NCBI GenBank assembly: GCA_003249625.1
Contig: QKII01000091.1
Coordinates: 1 to 11,346, forward strand
DNA length: 11,346 bases
Direction of reading: 5' to 3'
Source of the DNA: Propionivibrio sp.
GTDB lineage: Bacteria > Pseudomonadota > Gammaproteobacteria > Burkholderiales > Rhodocyclaceae
Shown here: positions 1 to 7,330 of the stretch, in pieces
Layout of the letters: each line of letters opens with the position of its first letter
How positions within the stretch are numbered: the stretch's first letter is position 1
Translations under genes and position numbers: made by a program
Notes under the pieces: generated by a model
What the model was told of the DNA's origin: nothing
The model's database searches: none
What the model saw: the letters and a program-made list of their open reading frames with translations, nothing else

Positions 1-13
1 TGCCGATCCCGGC

Positions 14-19
14 TATAAT
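14..19 (+). promoter_or_regulatory. efp: Putative -10 box of the efp promoter
   Basis: A perfect TATAAT hexamer lies 45 bp before the efp start codon, which would give a leader of about 40 nt. The matching -35 element would fall just left of the window, so only half of the promoter can be judged. The upstream gene is not visible. In many EarP-type bacteria it is earP, and this box would then allow efp to be transcribed independently of it. Confidence 0.5.
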
Positions 20-64
20 GCGCGGCTAAAGTTTTTCCCGCCACAACCGGAACCCAACTTACTT

Positions 65-622
65 ATGAAAACTGCTCAAGAACTCCGCGTCGGCAACGTG
101 TTTATGGTCGGCAACGATCCGATGGTCGTCCTCAAGGCTGAATTCAGCAAATCCGGCCGCAACGCGTCGGTCGTCAAGATGAAGATGAAGAACCTGCTCA
201 GCGGCACCGGAACGGAAACCGTCTATCGCGCCGACGACAAGTTCGAAACCGTCCAGCTCGACCGCAAGGAAGTCTCCTACTCGTATTTCGCCGATCCGAT
301 GTATGTCTTCATGGACGCCGAATACAACCAGTACGAGATCGAAGCCGAGTACATGGAAGACGCGCTCAAGTACCTCGAAGACGGCATGCCCTGCGAAGTC
401 GTGTTCTACGACGGCAAGGCGATCTCTGTGGAATTGCCGACCATGCTGGTTCGCGAAGTCGTTTACACCGAACCGGCCGTCAAGGGCGACACCTCCGGCA
501 AGGTCATGAAGCCGGCGCGTATCCCCACCGGCTTTGAACTGCCGGTTCCGGCCTTCGTCGAAATCGGCGACAAGATCGAAATCGATACGCGTACCGACGA
601 ATACCGCGCCCGCGTCAAGTAA
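65..622 (+). CDS. efp: Translation elongation factor P, Arg32 (EarP/rhamnosylation) type
   Basis: EF-P binds beside the peptidyl-tRNA on the ribosome and relieves stalling at polyproline stretches. The protein has 185 residues, the usual family length. It shows the KOW-like N-terminal domain (about 1-62) followed by two OB domains (about 65-125 and 128-185), with the family C-terminal signature of the type VxVPxFVxxGDxIxIDTRTxEY. The tip of the domain I loop reads SKSGRN, placing an arginine at position 32. Family knowledge links Arg32 to rhamnosylation by EarP, whereas E. coli-type EF-P carries a lysine modified by EpmA/EpmB. The ATG at 65 is chosen because the [11 protein letters not shown] start matches the family; the ribosome site is weak (GGAA about 12 nt upstream). 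The gene is intact and ends before a hairpin terminator. EarP itself and the rhamnose genes are outside the window. Confidence 0.97.
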   Translation: MKTAQELRVGNVFMVGNDPMVVLKAEFSKSGRNASVVKMKMKNLLSGTGTETVYRADDKFETVQLDRKEVSYSYFADPMYVFMDAEYNQYEIEAEYMEDALKYLEDGMPCEVVFYDGKAISVELPTMLVREVVYTEPAVKGDTSGKVMKPARIPTGFELPVPAFVEIGDKIEIDTRTDEYRARVK

Positions 623-646
623 GTCTGACCGGCAACAGCAACAAGG

Positions 647-676
647 AAAGGCAGCCTCGGCTGCCTTTCTGCTTTT
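647..676. terminator. Bidirectional hairpin terminator between efp and copZ
   Basis: Bases 647-655 (AAAGGCAGC) pair perfectly with 660-668 (GCTGCCTTT) around a CTCG tetraloop. On the + strand the stem is followed by CTGCTTTT. On the - strand it is followed by a T-rich CTTTCCTTG. The hairpin lies between the convergent ends of efp (622) and copZ (683), so it probably ends both transcripts. The T-runs are short, so efficiency is uncertain. Confidence 0.75.
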
Positions 677-682
677 CAGGAA

Positions 683-919
683 TCAGGCACAGGCGGCAGA
701 ACAATCGCCGTCGCACACCACGTCGAAACCGGCATCCTCGATCGCCGCCTTGAACTGTGTCGGTTTCACGACCTGCGGGTCATAAGCGATCTCCGCCTTC
801 GCTTCTTCCAGCGATACTTTCACTTCGGACACGCCGGGCAGTGCCTGCAAGACGCTCGTCACGTTGCTCACACAGCCTTGGCAACTCATGCCAGCAACAC
901 CGACCACTAAACGCTTCAT
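683..919 (-). CDS. copZ: CopZ-like copper chaperone (HMA domain) with a cysteine-rich tail
   Basis: A 78-residue soluble heavy-metal-associated domain protein expected to carry Cu(I) in the cytoplasm and pass it to the N-terminal domains of CopA. The GMSCQGC motif gives the metal-binding pair Cys13 and Cys16. The rest follows the beta-alpha-beta-beta-alpha-beta pattern, including a conserved AIEDAGFDV helix and strand. The ATG at 919 is preceded by a strong ribosome site (GGAGAAGGA). It is the last gene of a minus-strand operon, 16 bp after the copA stop. An oddity is the C-terminal tail after the domain, which ends CDGDCSAACA and adds Cys69, Cys73 and Cys77 in a CX3CX3C pattern. Typical CopZ proteins stop at about 68-70 residues. 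The family is certain; that the metal is copper is inferred from the copA neighbour. Confidence 0.9.
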   Translation of the reverse strand: MKRLVVGVAGMSCQGCVSNVTSVLQALPGVSEVKVSLEEAKAEIAYDPQVVKPTQFKAAIEDAGFDVVCDGDCSAACA

Positions 920-935
920 TTTCCTTCTCCAAAGA

Positions 936-3338
936 TCATTGAACGGTTGATTGCGCTTTCCAGCGCTTGAGCAGCAGCGAATTCGACACGACTGACACCG
1001 AACTCATTGCCATTGCCGCGCCGGCCACGACGGGGTTCAGCAGCCCAAAGGCCGCCAGCGGGATACCGAGCAGATTGTAGATGAATGCCCAGAACAGGTT
1101 CTGGCGAATTTTTCCCAGCGTCGCGCGCGACAGCCGGATCGCATCGGCTACGCCAAGCAGGTCGCCGCGCACCAGCGTGATGTCGGCCACCTCGATGGCA
1201 GCATCGGAGCCGGCTCCCATGGCGAAGCTGACGTCGGACGCAGCCAGCGCCGGTGCGTCGTTGATGCCGTCGCCGACCATGGCGACGACAGCGCTATCGG
1301 TTTTCAGTGCATTGACAGCGTCGGCCTTGCCGGCCGGCGAAATGCCGGCGCGGAAGTCTGTAATGCCGGCGCGCCGAGCTATCGCCGCGGCGGTCACCGG
1401 ATTGTCTCCGGTGAGCATGACAACCTGGACGCCGATCTTCTGCAAGCGGGCTACGGCGTCGGGTGAGGTCTCGCGCAGCGGATCGGCGATAGCCAGCAGG
1501 GCCAGCAGCGTATCGCCTTCGGCCAGCACGACGACGGTCTTGCCCTCGCCTTGCAAGGATTCCAGTTGCGCTTGCGGCAGAGAGCTTCCAGCAAACCATT
1601 CTGGCGAACCAAGTCGTAGAGAACGCCCCTCGACCATCGCCTCAACACCAGCCCCCGGCGTGGCCTTGAAGCCACTGACGACCGGCAAGGTCAGCCCCGC
1701 CGATTGCGCACGCTTCAAAACGGCACGCGCCAGCGGATGTTCCGACCCCTGCTCCAGCGCCGCTGCCATCCTGAGACCTTCCTCTTCCGAGGTTGCGAGT
1801 GGAACGATATCGGTCACCAGGGGTTCGCCACGCGTCAACGTACCCGTTTTGTCCACAGCCAGGATGCGCGTCTTTTCCGCACGTTCGAGCGCCTCTGCAT
1901 TCTTCACCAGGATGCCGGCACGGGCGCCCTGCCCCGTACCGACCATGATCGCCGTCGGCGTTGCCAGACCGAGCGCGCATGGACAGGCGATTACCAGCAC
2001 GGCAACCGCGTTGATCAGCGCCACGTTGAATACGCCGCCATAAAGCCACCAGCCGGCAAACGTGACGAGGGCAATGACACAGACCACCGGTACGAAAATG
2101 GCCGAAATCCGGTCCGCCAGACGCTGCACCGGCGCCTTTGAACCCTGCGCTTCGGCAACCAGCCGGATGATACCGGCCAGCAGGGTATGTTCGCCAACAC
2201 CGGTCGCTTTGCATCGCAACATCCCCTCGCTGTTGGCCGTCGCCGCGAAGACCCGGTCGCCCGGATGCTTGGCAACCGGCATGCTTTCGCCGGTAAGCAT
2301 CGCCTCGTTGACGTTTGACGCGCCATCAAGCACTTCACCATCCACCGGCACGCTTTCGCCTGGGCGGACAATGAACACATCTCCCGGCATCAGCAGCGCC
2401 GCATCGATTTCGATCAGTTGCCCGTCGCGTTCGACCCGCGCTGTTTTCGGCTGCAGCCGCACCAGTGCCTCGATGGCCGCCGTCGTACGCGCCTTGGCGC
2501 GTGCTTCGAGGAGCTTGCCGAGCAGCACCAGCGTAATAACGGCCGCCGAGGCCTCGAAATACACCGGCAGGTCATGCAATCCACCGAGCGTTATCACCAG
2601 GCTGAACAGATAGGCGGCGCTGGTGCCGAGGGCGACCAGCACGTCCATGTTCGCGCCACCGCCGCGCAGTGCTTTCCAGCCACCATCATAGAAGCGCCAG
2701 CCGATCCAGAACTGCACCGGGGTCGCCAGAACAAGCTGCAGCCATCGCGGCAACAGGTCGTGATGCTGTCCGGCCAAGGCGTCGGCATTAAACATCGTGA
2801 CCATCTGTGCAACGAGCGGTAGTGTCAGTGCAGCTGCAATCCAGAAGCGCTGCAATTCGCTGCGGTAAGCTGCCAGCTTGCGCGCCTTTTCCTCCTCACG
2901 CGAGTTGTCGTCGGACAGGCGGCCTGAGAATCCGGCTTTGGCAACTGCTTCCAGGAGCTGTCCGGTCGTCACTACGCCGGGAAGATAACGAACGCGTGCC
3001 CGCTCCGAGGCAAGGTTGACCACCGCTTCGACGCCTTCGACCCGGTTCAGCACCTTCTCGAGACGTGCCGCGCAAGCCGCGCAGGTCATGCCTTCGATGC
3101 CAAGTTCGAGCGATTGTTTCGGCACGCTGAAGCCAGCCTTTTCGATTGCTGCGACGATCTGCTGCGGTGTCGTCCCGGAAGATGCCAGATCGACACTGGC
3201 GCGTTCGGACGCCAGATTGACGTTGGCGGTTACTCCAGGCAAGCGGTTGAGCACTTTTTCGATGCGTGCCGCACAAGCTGCGCAGGTCATTCCGCTCACA
3301 GGTAGATCAAGGCGAGCGAAGGAATCCGGGGTATTCAT
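936..3338 (-). CDS. copA: Cu(+)-exporting P1B-type ATPase CopA
   Basis: An inner-membrane ATPase that pumps Cu(I) out of the cytoplasm. From the chosen start it has 800 residues: two N-terminal HMA domains, each with GMTCAAC (Cys19/Cys22 and Cys86/Cys89), then eight predicted membrane segments. The sequence shows the TGES actuator motif, the CPC transport motif at residues 452-454, the phosphorylation motif DKTGT (Asp496), SEHP in the nucleotide domain, and GDGINDAP. The YN pair in FWAFIYN and [12 protein letters not shown] near the end match the Cu(I)-specific (P1B-1) signature. The ATG at 3338 ([10 protein letters not shown]) is preferred to an in-frame ATG at 3431 because the latter would overlap the upstream gene by 80 bp and add 31 residues unlike the family. 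It sits 13 bp after the TauE-like gene and 16 bp before copZ, indicating one operon. CcoI, the cbb3-oxidase assembly pump, is an alternative, but two CxxC HMA domains plus copZ favour CopA. Confidence 0.95.
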   Translation of the reverse strand: MNTPDSFARLDLPVSGMTCAACAARIEKVLNRLPGVTANVNLASERASVDLASSGTTPQQIVAAIEKAGFSVPKQSLELGIEGMTCAACAARLEKVLNRVEGVEAVVNLASERARVRYLPGVVTTGQLLEAVAKAGFSGRLSDDNSREEEKARKLAAYRSELQRFWIAAALTLPLVAQMVTMFNADALAGQHHDLLPRWLQLVLATPVQFWIGWRFYDGGWKALRGGGANMDVLVALGTSAAYLFSLVITLGGLHDLPVYFEASAAVITLVLLGKLLEARAKARTTAAIEALVRLQPKTARVERDGQLIEIDAALLMPGDVFIVRPGESVPVDGEVLDGASNVNEAMLTGESMPVAKHPGDRVFAATANSEGMLRCKATGVGEHTLLAGIIRLVAEAQGSKAPVQRLADRISAIFVPVVCVIALVTFAGWWLYGGVFNVALINAVAVLVIACPCALGLATPTAIMVGTGQGARAGILVKNAEALERAEKTRILAVDKTGTLTRGEPLVTDIVPLATSEEEGLRMAAALEQGSEHPLARAVLKRAQSAGLTLPVVSGFKATPGAGVEAMVEGRSLRLGSPEWFAGSSLPQAQLESLQGEGKTVVVLAEGDTLLALLAIADPLRETSPDAVARLQKIGVQVVMLTGDNPVTAAAIARRAGITDFRAGISPAGKADAVNALKTDSAVVAMVGDGINDAPALAASDVSFAMGAGSDAAIEVADITLVRGDLLGVADAIRLSRATLGKIRQNLFWAFIYNLLGIPLAAFGLLNPVVAGAAMAMSSVSVVSNSLLLKRWKAQSTVQ
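3041..3291 (-). repeat. Internal duplication in copA encoding the two HMA domains
   Basis: The DNA around 3041-3090 and 3242-3291 is clearly similar at an offset of 201 bp (67 codons). This includes nearly identical stretches around GTGCCGC and CGCAGGTCAT that encode the two MTCAAC metal sites. It reflects the tandem HMA domains at residues about 10-76 and 77-143. This is a domain duplication, not a mobile repeat. Confidence 0.7.
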
Positions 3339-3351
3339 GGAAATGACTGTT

Positions 3352-4023
3352 TCAATGTAGGAAAATGGTTCGAACAACGCCGTAGCTTCCCCAAAGACCG
3401 AAGGAAAGTACGACCAAGCCGGCCACCACACGTATGACTGCGCGTGAAAGCAGTTCGTTCAGCCGCACCGCGAGTAATCCGGCAAGCAACAATGTGGGCA
3501 GCGTTCCAGCGCCAAAAGCCAGCATCAGTGTTGCGCCTCGCCAAGCTGAGCCACTGGTCAGCGCCGTAACGAGCGCGCTGTATACCAGTCCGCACGGTAG
3601 CCAGCCCCAGAGCAGCCCCAGTGGAAAAGCCTGCGCCATTGTCCGCGCCGGCAGGAAAGTCTTCGCAAGCGGCTGGATTCGTCGCCACAGCACTTGCCCT
3701 AACCGTTCGGTAAACGCCAGCGTCGAGGTGACACCCATCAAATAGAACCCGAGCGCGATCAACATGAAATTGGCCATTGCGAACAACCCGATGCGCAAGG
3801 GCAACGTTCCCGAGAGCGCTATGCTGACTTCGCCGATGGCGCCAGCGAAGGCACCCGCACAAGCGTAACTGATGATTCGCCCGGCGTTGTACGCGAGATG
3901 CAGAGACGGACGATGTCCGCTCCCCAATGACAGAGCCCCGACAATACCGCCGCACATGCCGATGCAATGGGTTCCGCCCAACAGGCCGACAAGGAACAGG
4001 GCGATAAACGAATTCTCGGGCAT
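3352..4023 (-). CDS. TauE/SafE-like (DsbD_2-type) membrane protein with HCxGMCGG motif
   Basis: A polytopic inner-membrane protein of 223 residues with about six hydrophobic segments, belonging to the family usually labelled sulfite exporter TauE/SafE or cytochrome c biogenesis transmembrane protein. It shows HCIGMCGG at residues 19-26, the YNAGRIISY segment at 45-53 and a second-half LPCGLVY at about 142-148. These are paired cysteine sites of a kind seen in DsbD/CcdA relatives. Relatives in proteobacteria often sit beside ccoS/ccoI in cbb3-oxidase assembly clusters, which suggests a role in copper or thiol handling rather than sulfite export. It is the first gene of the operon; copA begins 13 bp after its stop. 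The ATG at 4023 was chosen; a TTG at 4041 is possible, and neither has a good ribosome site. The family call is solid, the substrate unknown. Confidence 0.85.
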   Translation of the reverse strand: MPENSFIALFLVGLLGGTHCIGMCGGIVGALSLGSGHRPSLHLAYNAGRIISYACAGAFAGAIGEVSIALSGTLPLRIGLFAMANFMLIALGFYLMGVTSTLAFTERLGQVLWRRIQPLAKTFLPARTMAQAFPLGLLWGWLPCGLVYSALVTALTSGSAWRGATLMLAFGAGTLPTLLLAGLLAVRLNELLSRAVIRVVAGLVVLSFGLWGSYGVVRTIFLH

Positions 4024-4094
4024 TGGTTGCGCACCGGACAAATCGTGGAGTGTACTCGACTGAAGCAGATTTGCCGCTCATTACTACATTCAAG

Positions 4095-4146
4095 TTCGCT
4101 TCTACTCCTTTCATAACGCATAATGTCCGGAGGAATCAATCAGGAG
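4095..4146 (+). promoter_or_regulatory. Start region of the REC-REC-GGDEF gene: ribosome site, possible -10
   Basis: AGGAG at 4142-4146 lies 5 nt before the ATG at 4152 and fixes that start. A CATAAT at 4119-4124 could be a -10 box with a poor -35 (TTCGCT, 4095-4100) at an 18-bp spacing. The ribosome site is convincing, the promoter weak. Confidence 0.4.
4110..4139 (-). promoter_or_regulatory. Weak candidate promoter for the TauE-like/copA/copZ operon
   Basis: Reading the minus strand, TTGATT (4139-4134) and TATGAA (4115-4110) are separated by 18 bp, each matching 4 of 6 sigma70 consensus bases. This would leave a leader of about 80 nt before the ATG at 4023. No convincing CueR or CopY operator was found by eye in this 128-bp divergent spacer. 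Confidence 0.25.
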
Positions 4147-4151
4147 AGCAC

Positions 4152-5429
4152 ATGAAAGCACTGATCGTCGAACCATCCCGAATGATCCGAAAGCTTTTTA
4201 CATCGCTGTTTTCGAAAAACAATGTTCACTCGATTGGTGTGGAAACAGCCAAGGAAGCCTTGGCTGAGCTTGAAAGCGGGCCAGTCGACTTCCTGTGTTT
4301 TTCAATGCAACTGAGCGATATGACAGGGCTCGAATTTTATGCGCGCGCAAAAGAGCGCGGCTTGATTGGGAAACATCCCTCGGTCTTGCTAACCAGCTCG
4401 CACGAAGCGGTAAGCTCCGCCGCGATCAACCTCGGCGTGACGGAGTGTTTTTCCAAAAACGAGCCTGGCGTCTTGGAGGATTATGTAAATCGCTGGGCGG
4501 CGAATACGACCACTCAACTCTGCGGAAAAGCGCTGCTGATTGAAGACAGCACGTCACAGGCTGCCCATCTGGGACGCCTTCTACGTGATCTCGGCTTGAG
4601 TGTTTCCCACTCTACCAGTGGCGAGGATGCACTCGCACAGGCGTCCCAAAGCAGCTTCGATATTGTATTGGTTGACTACATGCTCGCGGGTGCAATGACC
4701 GGTTTGAATGTCATTCGCCAGATTCGTGCGTTACCCGGGCGCGCAGGAAAATTGCCGATTCTGGCCATTTCCAGTTTCGACGACGCAGCGCGACGCATTG
4801 AGATGCTCCGTTCCGGCGCTTACGATTTCGTTCAGAAACCGGTTGTTCCGGAAGAATTCCGCGTTCGCGTCAGCAACCTCGTGCAGTTGCGTCAAGCGCT
4901 CGATTACCTGGAGGAACAGCACAAGGCGCTCTATGAAATGGCCATGCGCGATCGCTTGACAGCGGTTTATAACCGTCACTTCATCGCAGAGCGGGCTCAA
5001 ACACTGATCAACGAGGCAAAAATATCCTGCCAGCCATTGAGCCTGATCGTTCTCGACATCGACCATTTCAAGCGTATCAACGACACGTACGGACACGCCA
5101 TCGGTGATTCCGTGCTGGTGTCTTTCGCAGCAGCGCTTCTCGACACCATTGGCGAACAAGGCGTCGTTGCCCGGATGGGCGGTGAGGAATTCATGGTCGT
5201 GCTACCGGGAGAAGATGAATTCTCCAGCACGAATACGGCCGAGAAGCTGCGTGCGATCATCGAAGACCTCGAACCATCGGGCCTGCATGTCACAGCCAGC
5301 TTCGGCGTGGCGTTGCTGCGCCCGGAAGATAGCTACGAAACTGCTTTTGGCCGCGCAGACATGGCAATGTACGAGGCCAAGCGCGCGGGTAGAAATTGCG
5401 TTGTATCGGCCGAAGGCCGTCTGGCTTAA
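4152..5429 (+). CDS. Response regulator diguanylate cyclase (REC-REC-GGDEF, PleD-like layout)
   Basis: A cytoplasmic 425-residue protein predicted to make cyclic di-GMP from two GTP on phosphorylation. REC1 (about 1-120) is degenerate: the acidic pair is replaced (Glu7, Pro8) and the phosphoacceptor position is Ser51, although Lys102 remains. REC2 (about 125-245) is intact, with Glu131/Asp132, Asp175 as likely phosphate acceptor and Lys229. The GGDEF domain (about 265-425) has DxLT-like DRLTAVYNR, the DIDHFKRIND metal and substrate segment, and GGEEF at 343-347, so it should be active. The inhibitory RxxD site expected just before GGEEF is absent (GEQG there). No sensor kinase is nearby. The ATG at 4152 is supported by AGGAG; an in-frame ATG at 4023 has no ribosome site and adds unrelated residues. 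Its 3' end overlaps hemN by 4 bp on the opposite strand. Confidence 0.92.
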   Translation: MKALIVEPSRMIRKLFTSLFSKNNVHSIGVETAKEALAELESGPVDFLCFSMQLSDMTGLEFYARAKERGLIGKHPSVLLTSSHEAVSSAAINLGVTECFSKNEPGVLEDYVNRWAANTTTQLCGKALLIEDSTSQAAHLGRLLRDLGLSVSHSTSGEDALAQASQSSFDIVLVDYMLAGAMTGLNVIRQIRALPGRAGKLPILAISSFDDAARRIEMLRSGAYDFVQKPVVPEEFRVRVSNLVQLRQALDYLEEQHKALYEMAMRDRLTAVYNRHFIAERAQTLINEAKISCQPLSLIVLDIDHFKRINDTYGHAIGDSVLVSFAAALLDTIGEQGVVARMGGEEFMVVLPGEDEFSSTNTAEKLRAIIEDLEPSGLHVTASFGVALLRPEDSYETAFGRADMAMYEAKRAGRNCVVSAEGRLA

Positions 5430-6826
5430 ATTACTTTGGAATAGCGATTCTGCGTCCGGTTGGCACGCAAACGCGCGTCAAAGACCATCGAGATCGCACG
5501 CACCAGCATGCGACCGGGTGGCTGCACGACGACCCTCCCCGGCTCGACCCGCAGCAGCCCTGCTGCCTCCATCTCGGCCAGATCGGCCAGTTCGGCAGCG
5601 AAATAGGTCGGAAAGGCGATACCGTAGCCTGTCTCGAATTTCTCGAATGACAATTCGAAGTGGCACATCAGCGATTGGATGATTGCACGTCGCAGTTCGT
5701 CGTCTCGTGTCAGACTGATACCGCGAAACACCGGCAGGATGCCGTTGTCGAGGCGGTCGTAATACTCGTCCAACGTTTTCACGTTCTGGCTGTAACTGGC
5801 GCCAACCTTGCCGATCGAGGTGATGCCGAAGGAAAGCATGTCGCAGTCCGAATGGGTCGAATAGCCCTGAAAATTCCGATGCAGTCGGCCCGCGCGCTGT
5901 GCAACGGCCAACTCGTCGTCCGGCTTGGCAAAATGGTCCATGCCGATGAATACGTAACCAGCTTCAGTCAGCTTGTCGATCGCCAACGAGAGAATCTCCA
6001 GGCGCGCTTCTGGCGCGGGAAGGTCGGCGTCGAGAATTCGCCGCTGAGGCTTGAACAGTGTCGGCAGATGAGCGTAGTTATAGATAGACAGTCTGTCCGG
6101 ACTCACGGATAACACACGGTCCAGCGTCTGGTCGAATCCCTCTACCGACTGTTTCGGCAGTCCGTAGATCAAGTCGATGCTGATCGATTTGAAGCCGTTG
6201 GCGCGCGCGGCGTCGATGACGGCGAAGGTTTCCTCTTCGCTCTGGATGCGGTTCACCGCCTGCTGGACACGCCGGTCAAAGTCCTGTACGCCAAGGCTCA
6301 TGCGATTGAAACCGAGTTCGGCAAGCAGGTCGACCGTAGCCCGATCCACTTTCCGTGGGTCGACCTCGATCGAATACTCGCCACCGTCGAGCAGCCGGAA
6401 ATGGCGCCGCGTCATTGCCATCAGTTGGCGCATCTCGTCGTGAGAGAGGAAAGTCGGCGTCCCGCCCCCCCAGTGCAGTTGCTCAACCGCGTTGTCCTGC
6501 GGATCAAGGAAGGAGGTCTGCAGTGCCAGTTCCCTGCCCAGGTACTTCAGGTACTTCGCTGAGCGACCGTGATCCTTGGTAATGATCTTGTTGCAGGCGC
6601 AGTAGTAGCAGATCGTGGTGCAGAACGGCAGGTGGAAGTACAGCGAAAATGGGCGCCGGCTCGCCGGATTGTCCCGCCGCTGCTCAAGCTGCCGGCGATA
6701 GGCTTCCGCATCGAACTCGGGACCAAAACGATCGGCGGTTGGATAGGAGGTATAGCGCGGGCCGTTGATGTCGAAGCGGTGAATCAGCGCTTCATCGAAA
6801 ACAATCTGGTCGTAAAGGGTCGCCAT
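5426..6826 (-). CDS. hemN: Oxygen-independent coproporphyrinogen III dehydrogenase
   Basis: A cytoplasmic radical-SAM enzyme that converts coproporphyrinogen III to protoporphyrinogen IX without oxygen, allowing heme synthesis under anoxia. It has 466 residues, close to the E. coli length of 457. The YFHLPFC segment leads into the [4Fe-4S] ligands Cys69, Cys73 and Cys76 followed by Cys78, as in the true HemN rather than the HemW group. Other family landmarks are RYTSYPTADRF near the N-terminus, HWGGGTPTFL, the EVDPR stretch, and GMDHFAKPDDELA. The start at 6826 gives the usual N-terminus but has only a weak ribosome site. No FNR-type palindrome was found in the 117 bp upstream, although hemN is commonly under FNR/Anr control. 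The stop overlaps the stop of the convergent GGDEF gene at TTAA (5426-5429). Confidence 0.96.
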   Translation of the reverse strand: MATLYDQIVFDEALIHRFDINGPRYTSYPTADRFGPEFDAEAYRRQLEQRRDNPASRRPFSLYFHLPFCTTICYYCACNKIITKDHGRSAKYLKYLGRELALQTSFLDPQDNAVEQLHWGGGTPTFLSHDEMRQLMAMTRRHFRLLDGGEYSIEVDPRKVDRATVDLLAELGFNRMSLGVQDFDRRVQQAVNRIQSEEETFAVIDAARANGFKSISIDLIYGLPKQSVEGFDQTLDRVLSVSPDRLSIYNYAHLPTLFKPQRRILDADLPAPEARLEILSLAIDKLTEAGYVFIGMDHFAKPDDELAVAQRAGRLHRNFQGYSTHSDCDMLSFGITSIGKVGASYSQNVKTLDEYYDRLDNGILPVFRGISLTRDDELRRAIIQSLMCHFELSFEKFETGYGIAFPTYFAAELADLAEMEAAGLLRVEPGRVVVQPPGRMLVRAISMVFDARLRANRTQNRYSKVI

Positions 6827-6866
6827 GTGATTTATGTGCCATGATCGAGTCGATTCGACCGGGACT

Positions 6867-6898
6867 CAGAGCGCAGGTTCGTTACTTTCGTCGCTCTG
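6867..6898. other. Inverted repeat in the 117-bp SirB2-hemN spacer
   Basis: CAGAGCG (6867-6873) is perfectly complementary to CGCTCTG (6892-6898) with an 18-nt loop. No T-run follows on either strand, so it is a poor terminator. It may be part of the hemN leader or an operator, or be chance. The rest of the spacer (6827-6943) shows nothing recognisable. Confidence 0.3.
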
Positions 6899-6943
6899 CG
6901 TAATGCTGCCCGGCGCGACACTCTAGCACAGAGGCAACGGATG

Positions 6944-7330
6944 CTACGCCGCCAGCCACGCCGCCGGATGCCGCGTCAGGGCTACCGAGACGATATACCC
7001 GTAGGCGGACAGGGCAAGAATGAAGAAGCATGCCAGAGTCCGTTTGTCGCGACTGAATCGGAAAGCCGCCATCCCGAAGCCGATATAGATCAGCAAACCA
7101 GCCACTTTCGCTGTCAGCCACGGTTGTTCGAACGGATACTGTTGACTGAGAAAAGCCAGGGCGATGGCACTCGATAGCAGAACGGTATCGATCGTGTGCG
7201 GGAGCACCTTGGCCCAACGCTTCAGATACAGCGGTGAATCGACCATACGCCATACACCGCGCAGGAAGAAGCCGACCCCACTCAACACGACACAGGTAAT
7301 GTGCAGGTCGCGGAGCATCAAATACGTCAT
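6944..7330 (-). CDS. SirB2-family integral membrane protein
   Basis: A 128-residue protein with four hydrophobic segments (about 5-25, 45-62, 70-90 and 98-118). The sequence fits the SirB family: LHITCVVLSGVGFFLRG at the N-terminus, then RWAKVLPHTIDTVLL, QYPF and WLTAKVAGLLIYIGFG. Family members are named after a Salmonella invasion-gene regulator locus, but their biochemical role is not established. His11 and His45 in membrane-proximal positions could bind a cofactor; this is speculative. The start codon overlaps the stop of the upstream 12-TM gene in an ATGA (7327-7330), so it is probably translated by coupling and acts with that protein. It is the last gene of the hemerythrin operon. Confidence 0.82.
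   Translation of the reverse strand: MTYLMLRDLHITCVVLSGVGFFLRGVWRMVDSPLYLKRWAKVLPHTIDTVLLSSAIALAFLSQQYPFEQPWLTAKVAGLLIYIGFGMAAFRFSRDKRTLACFFILALSAYGYIVSVALTRHPAAWLAA

Noticed and set aside
1081..2043. Long open frame (320 codons) on the + strand opposite copA
   Set aside because: It is antisense to a clearly conserved ATPase, has low-complexity Ser/Ala/Arg-rich content, and has no ribosome site or family features; typical of GC-rich antisense frames.
936..3338. CcoI/FixI (cbb3-oxidase copper pump) as identity of the P-type ATPase
   Set aside because: Two full CxxC HMA domains and a co-transcribed copZ are typical of CopA, and no ccoS/ccoG/ccoH is beside it.
3339..3431. Upstream in-frame ATG extending copA by 31 residues
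   Set aside because: It would overlap the TauE-like gene by 80 bp, and the added residues do not fit the family; the ATG at 3338 leaves a normal 13-bp spacing.
4023..4151. Upstream in-frame ATG extending the REC-REC-GGDEF protein by 43 residues
   Set aside because: No ribosome site, and REC domains normally begin within a few residues of the start, as with MKALIVEPS at 4152, which has AGGAG.
6827..6943. FNR box upstream of hemN
   Set aside because: The region has only CGA/TCGA-type partial palindromes; no TTGAT-N4-ATCAA match with at most two mismatches was seen.
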